From: Eubacteriales Family XIII. Incertae Sedis bacterium
Lineage (GTDB): Bacteria; Bacillota_A; Clostridia; Peptostreptococcales; Anaerovoracaceae
Assembly: GCA_031278145.1 (NCBI GenBank)
Contig: JAITLA010000241.1
Span: 1-8,187 of the forward strand
Reading direction: 5' to 3'
Length of the DNA: 8,187 nt
In this document: in pieces, positions 7,612 to 8,187 of the stretch
How the letters are laid out: each line of letters starts with the position of its first letter
Numbering within the stretch: position 1 is the first letter of the stretch
Made by a program: the position numbers and the translations under genes
The notes under the pieces: model-generated
The model's database searches: none
The model's input: only the letters and a program-made list of their open reading frames with translations
Told to the model about the DNA's origin: nothing

Positions 7612-7640
7612 ATTATAAGCCGAAGCCCGCAAAAATACAA
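7612..7640 (-). promoter_or_regulatory. Predicted housekeeping-sigma promoter for the flavodiiron operon
   Basis: On the minus strand TTGTAT (7640-7635) and a perfect TATAAT (7617-7612) are separated by exactly 17 bases. The -10 box matches consensus fully and the -35 box in three of six positions, including TTG. Transcription would start near 7605, giving a leader of about 80 bases before ATG at 7523. The -35 box directly abuts the end of the first 48-bp repeat (7641-7688). No operator for a known regulator was recognised. Confidence 0.7.
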
Positions 7641-7688
7641 TTCAAAAATCGCAAACCGCGCAAACGCCGCGATTGTTTTGGCATTGGG
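7641..7688. repeat. 48-bp direct repeat, copy 1 (promoter-proximal)
   Basis: Identical over 48 bases to 7834-7881, from TTCAAAAATCGC to GGCATTGGG. It contains an imperfect dyad: AATCGC (7647-7652) against GCGATT (7669-7674), extended by CAAAA/TTTTG with one unpaired base. It lies between the palindromic element and the flavodiiron -35 box. I could not assign it to a named repeat family. Confidence 0.9.
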
Positions 7689-7692
7689 CGCA

Positions 7693-7810
7693 GAACACAC
7701 GGGGACGGTTCTTTTGTGTATTGGGCAGGTTTGGCACTGTGGCCCGTGCCGGTAAATCGCGCAATTCCAACATTGTATGTGTTACACAAAAGAACCGTCC
7801 CCATGTGTTC
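7693..7810. repeat. REP-like palindromic element with 28-bp inverted arms
   Basis: Arms 7693-7720 and 7783-7810 are inverted copies that pair at 27 of 28 positions (core GGGGACGGTTCTTTTGTGTA and its complement), with a 62-base loop between them. The loop holds a small GGCAC/GTGCC hairpin (7733-7737 with 7746-7750). From memory, palindromes with this GGGGACGGTTCTTTTGTGT core recur in intergenic DNA of many anaerobes and resemble elements spread by REP-associated tyrosine transposases (Y1 family). No transposase gene is present here, so this would be a non-autonomous copy. Transcribed from either side, it would form a very stable hairpin. Confidence 0.8.
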
Positions 7811-7833
7811 GAGGCGGGGGACTGACGCCGTCG

Positions 7834-7881
7834 TTCAAAAATCGCAAACCGCGCAAACGCCGCGATTGTTTTGGCATTGGG
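7834..7881. repeat. 48-bp direct repeat, copy 2 (permease-proximal)
   Basis: Exact second copy of 7641-7688, offset by 193 bases. It starts 23 bases after the palindrome ends and lies 21 bases downstream of the permease stop codon on the minus strand. Its last base joins a GTTTGCGCGG segment that pairs back into the repeat, making a hairpin that copy 1 lacks. Confidence 0.9.
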
Positions 7882-7890
7882 TTTGCGCGG
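7837..7890 (-). terminator. Candidate terminator after the ABC permease gene
   Basis: On the minus strand CCGCGCAAAC (7890-7881) pairs perfectly with GTTTGCGCGG (7858-7849) around a 22-base loop, followed by the T-rich tail TTTGCGATTTTTG (7848-7836 or so). It begins 12 bases after the stop codon. The loop is longer than in a textbook intrinsic terminator and the T-run is interrupted. A competing dyad inside the 48-bp repeat (AATCGC/GCGATT) exists. The downstream palindrome could help stop transcription. Confidence 0.4.
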
Positions 7891-7902
7891 CAATCCGGGC
7901 CA

Positions 7903-8187
7903 TTATTCGTTGCGGATGCCCTCCAGCGCCGACAGACCCATCGCGCGCCGCGCGGGCGAATAGCCCGCGATCACCCCTATCGCCGTGGAGAAGCAGAGGG
8001 CCGCCGTCGGCAGCCAGAGCGGTATCAGCGAGATGTGTTCGACGGACAGACCGCCCAGCACTTCGCTTATCACGGAAAGCAGCGCCGTGTTCATGAGCAG
8101 GGACGCGCCGTAGCTCAGGGCAATCCCGAACAGACCGCCGATGAAGCCGATGAGCGCCGCCTCGGTGAGGAAGAGCCTGCGTATATC
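7903..8187 (-). CDS. FtsX/MacB-type ABC transporter permease, C-terminal fragment (5' end outside window)
   Basis: The frame is open to the window edge at 8187 and ends with TAA at 7905-7903; 94 residues are visible. An ATG at 8094 is internal: coding continues upstream of it as LFLTEAALIGFIGGLFGIAL. Two hydrophobic segments are seen, about visible residues 8-33 and 56-76, separated by a short predicted external stretch (GGLSVEHISL). The end, SPARRAMGLSALEGIRNE, is the standard C-terminus of FtsX-like permeases that work with MacB/LolD-type ATPases in export or lipoprotein and peptide handling. The substrate and the ATPase partner cannot be seen. The gene is separated from the flavodiiron operon by 379 bases of repeats, so it is probably a separate transcription unit. 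Confidence 0.9.
   Translation of the reverse strand, partial: DIRRLFLTEAALIGFIGGLFGIALSYGASLLMNTALLSVISEVLGGLSVEHISLIPLWLPTAALCFSTAIGVIAGYSPARRAMGLSALEGIRNE

Noticed and set aside
7524..7700. An N-terminal extension of 59 codons for the flavodiiron protein from ATG 7700.
   Set aside because: It would translate the promoter, the 48-bp repeat and the Shine-Dalgarno region. The family's N-terminus matches MKSKQITSDLYWVG starting at 7523, which has GGAGG upstream.
7641..7881. Possible CRISPR array.
   Set aside because: Only two copies exist, the 48-bp repeat is long, the spacer between them is about 145 bases and contains a palindrome, and no cas gene is near.
7613..7893. Small minus-strand open frames of 63-83 codons across the repeat block.
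   Set aside because: They consist of translated repeat and palindrome sequence, including the same stretch twice, with no sign of selection for a protein.
5100..8096. A 998-codon open frame on the plus strand, antisense to the flavodiiron gene and running into the permease fragment.
   Set aside because: It is rich in Arg, Ala and His with no recognisable motif, and it crosses the repeat region and two well-supported opposite-strand genes. GC-rich codon use creates long open antisense frames.

Overview
The window is GC-rich (about 60-65 % by eye). Every gene I can support lies on the minus strand, so the genes are transcribed from high to low coordinates. The gene content and GGAGG-type ribosome binding sites suggest an anaerobic, Clostridia-like Firmicute, probably a gut or fermenter organism. 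The main clues are a flavodiiron/rubredoxin/NADH:rubredoxin oxidoreductase fusion, an HI0933/BaiN-type flavoprotein, a COG2509 flavoprotein and a secreted GH26 glycosidase. No rRNA or taxon marker is present, so this is inference.

Layout in transcription order. (1) 8187-7903: the C-terminus of an FtsX/MacB-type ABC transporter permease; its 5' part is outside the window. (2) 7902-7524: a 379-base intergenic region, visibly less GC-rich than the genes. It holds two identical 48-bp direct repeats flanking a REP-like palindrome (28-bp arms, 27 of 28 paired), a possible terminator for the permease, a promoter with a perfect TATAAT box, and a leader hairpin. (3) 7523-4974: an 849-residue flavodiiron protein with its own rubredoxin and NADH:rubredoxin oxidoreductase modules. 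(4) 4951-3719: an HI0933/YhiN/BaiN-family flavoprotein. (5) 3726-2080: a COG2509 FAD-dependent dehydrogenase whose start overlaps the preceding stop. (6) 2022-1504: a corrinoid adenosyltransferase (CobO/BtuR). (7) 1481-1: a secreted GH26 glycoside hydrolase, truncated by the window edge.

The five genes from 7523 down to 1 are separated by overlaps or gaps of at most about 60 bases, and I see no internal terminator. They may form one transcription unit driven from the promoter at 7640-7612. The first four are cytosolic redox or cofactor enzymes: the flavodiiron protein should remove O2 (or NO) with electrons from NADH, two further flavoproteins of unsettled function follow, and CobO makes adenosylcobalamin, which needs a reduced Co(I) corrinoid. 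The secreted glycosidase at the end looks functionally unrelated.

I did not find a clearly undescribed multi-gene system. The most interesting items are the repeat-palindrome-repeat block next to the flavodiiron promoter, the all-in-one flavodiiron electron chain with a short-spaced rubredoxin, and the unusual grouping of redox genes with cobO. Long open frames on the plus strand are antisense shadows produced by high GC content.
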